DNA of 64,000 nucleotides from Hymenobacter sp. PAMC 26628 (lineage in GTDB: Bacteria > Bacteroidota > Bacteroidia > Cytophagales > Hymenobacteraceae), in assembly GCF_001562275.1 (NCBI RefSeq), contig NZ_CP014304.1, positions 5,208,001 through 5,272,000 of the forward strand. Direction: 5' to 3'. How positions within the stretch are numbered: the first letter of the stretch is position 1; each line of letters starts with the position of its first letter. Position numbers and translations under genes: made by a program. Positions 62,594-64,000 of the stretch are shown piece after piece. A model generated the notes under the pieces. The model had not been told where the DNA came from. It ran no database searches and was given only the letters and a program-made list of their open reading frames with translations.

Positions 62594-64000
62594 ATGAACT
62601 ATTCAGATAAAAACCTAGAGCTAATGAATTTCAGTGAGCCGGAGGGGCCCGGTTACCGGTTCACTCTGCTTAAATACCTGCGTTATTGGTATTTATTTCT
62701 GCTTGGACTTATTCTTAGTCTAAGCGCAGCTTATTTGTTTATGCGTTACAGCACACCGCAGTACAGTATTAGCGCTTTGCTAATGATTAAAGATAAAAAG
62801 GATAACAATACACCTGTTAAAAACGAACGGTTTAGTGATTTTAATGAATCGAATTCGTCTAAGAATATCGATAACGAGATAATAATTTTGAGATCGGTGA
62901 GCCTAATGCAAAAAGCGTTGACGGACCTTTCTCTGTACGCGAGCTTCTACGCGAAAGGGCGTGTGAGGGATCAAGAAATATACCAATCAGAATTACCATT
63001 TAGACTTATAATTAATAAGTTAGATTCTACAGCGTTCGATAAAAAAGTCACAATATATCTTAAAAGCGGTAATTCTTTTGATCTAGAGGAAGGAAAACAA
63101 CGGGTTACTCATCAATTTGGCCAATTAATTCGTAAGCCATACGGTTCATTTACAGTAGTGGCTTCGACGGATCAGCTGCCTATTGGTACGGTAAAACCAG
63201 TCATTATTGTATTTCATGATATACGCAAGCTAGCGAATGATTATATCAAAAAGCTAACAGTAACTGCAGTGAATAAGCAGTCAAGTATATTGACACTTAA
63301 TATGGCGGACGCTGTGCCTGCGAAGGGGAAGGATATAATCAATAAATTAATTGAAATCTATGATAAGGATGCTGTGGAAGATAAGAACTCGATAGCATCG
63401 AATACCATAGGTTTCATTGATGAACGGCTGAAATATCTGGGTGCAGAAGTTTCAAATGTTGAGAAAAAGGTTGAGGAGTTTAAACAGAAAAATAGGGTGG
63501 CCGACGTAACGTCTCAGATCCACCAATCTCTGGAGGAGGCAAGCGGATATAATAAGCAAGTATCCGAGTACAGTGTGCAAATAGATGTTTTGCAGTCAAT
63601 TGAGAAATACATTGCTCAAAGTGAAAATCAGCAGCAATTAATTCCAGGCACACTTAGTGTTCAAGATCCAACATTATCGGGGTTAATATCAAAGTTCAAC
63701 GAGTTACAACTAGATCGTGAGCGGATGCTGCGTACTGCCCAGGACAGCAATCCAGTTGTGGTGAGTATGACGGAGCAAATCGCTAATCTGCGGGTTAATA
63801 TTTTAAAAAATTTAGAAAGCCTAAAAAACAGCTTGCTCGTTTCGCGTAGAAATTCTCAACTCAAATCTGGCCAGTTTGGCTCTAGAATTCAGCAAGTGCC
63901 CGCCATTGAGCGCGGCTTGGAAGAGATTAGCCGGCAACAAGATCTGAAGAGAGCATTGTATCTATATCTGTTGCAAAAGCGCGAAGAAGCAGCTTTAGCA
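62594..64000 (+). CDS. Wzc-like chain-length/tyrosine-kinase protein (3' end outside window)
   Basis: 469 codons are open to the window edge. N-terminal membrane segment (YWYLFLLGLILSLSAAYLFM, about residues 30-50) opens a Wzz domain (STPQYSISALLMIKDKKD). A periplasmic region follows with a coiled coil (about 280-430: LKYLGAEVSNVEKKVEEFKQ, PVVVSMTEQIANLRVNILKN), ending RALYLYLLQKREEAALA, the stretch before the second membrane helix. A cytoplasmic kinase domain is expected downstream but not seen. Partner of the Wza-like protein in exopolysaccharide export. Confidence 0.9.
   Translation, partial: MNYSDKNLELMNFSEPEGPGYRFTLLKYLRYWYLFLLGLILSLSAAYLFMRYSTPQYSISALLMIKDKKDNNTPVKNERFSDFNESNSSKNIDNEIIILRSVSLMQKALTDLSLYASFYAKGRVRDQEIYQSELPFRLIINKLDSTAFDKKVTIYLKSGNSFDLEEGKQRVTHQFGQLIRKPYGSFTVVASTDQLPIGTVKPVIIVFHDIRKLANDYIKKLTVTAVNKQSSILTLNMADAVPAKGKDIINKLIEIYDKDAVEDKNSIASNTIGFIDERLKYLGAEVSNVEKKVEEFKQKNRVADVTSQIHQSLEEASGYNKQVSEYSVQIDVLQSIEKYIAQSENQQQLIPGTLSVQDPTLSGLISKFNELQLDRERMLRTAQDSNPVVVSMTEQIANLRVNILKNLESLKNSLLVSRRNSQLKSGQFGSRIQQVPAIERGLEEISRQQDLKRALYLYLLQKREEAALA

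Overview
The window looks like a chromosome segment from a high-GC Bacteroidetes bacterium of the Hymenobacter/Cytophagales type. Supporting signs are a TAnnTTTG-type -7 promoter box (TACTTTTG) ahead of several genes, a type IX secretion sorting domain, a DUF5686/carboxypeptidase-regulatory outer-membrane protein, an M56 peptidase carrying TonB-plug-like segments, the near absence of Shine-Dalgarno sequences, and a phenylalanine/tyrosine gene order common in this phylum.

Region 1 (1-31 kb) is housekeeping chromosome. It holds gltB (5' cut by the window) and gltD, an IS630-family element that splits a small low-GC gene, a HAD phosphatase, an SDR reductase, an IS701-like element, initiator tRNA-fMet, an MFS exporter, a BlaI/M56 sensor pair with a strong operator, a DinB-like protein, lysA and an Hsp20. 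It continues with the aromatic operon pheA-aminotransferase-tyrA-DAHP synthase/chorismate mutase, an M13 peptidase, pirin, Gfo/Idh/MocA and Old-Yellow-Enzyme oxidoreductases, and small proteins. The most notable finding is upstream of pheA: two tandem short ORFs very rich in Phe and Tyr, each followed by a terminator-like hairpin with a T-run. I read them as a tandem transcription attenuator.

Region 2 (31-43 kb) holds a secreted formamidase-like protein and a TPP-riboswitch thiamine operon, thiS-thiC-thiD-thiE-thiG-thiH-thiF. In it thiS, thiC and thiG carry frameshifts and/or TGG-to-TGA stops, while thiD, thiE, thiH and thiF are open. A TenI/ThiE-like gene and a large DUF5686 protein follow on the other strand.

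Region 3 (43-64 kb) is an exopolysaccharide region: two GT4 glycosyltransferases, an acyltransferase, a VanZ protein, a priming sugar transferase, a secreted beta-helix protein, a Wza-like export lipoprotein and the start of a Wzc-like chain-length protein. It is AT-richer between genes and full of nested insertion sequences (IS630, IS5, IS982, IS701, IS1, IS3). A family of about 90-125 bp imperfect palindromes occurs eight times between 3 and 38 kb, and I found none after 38 kb, so the two parts have different histories or selection.
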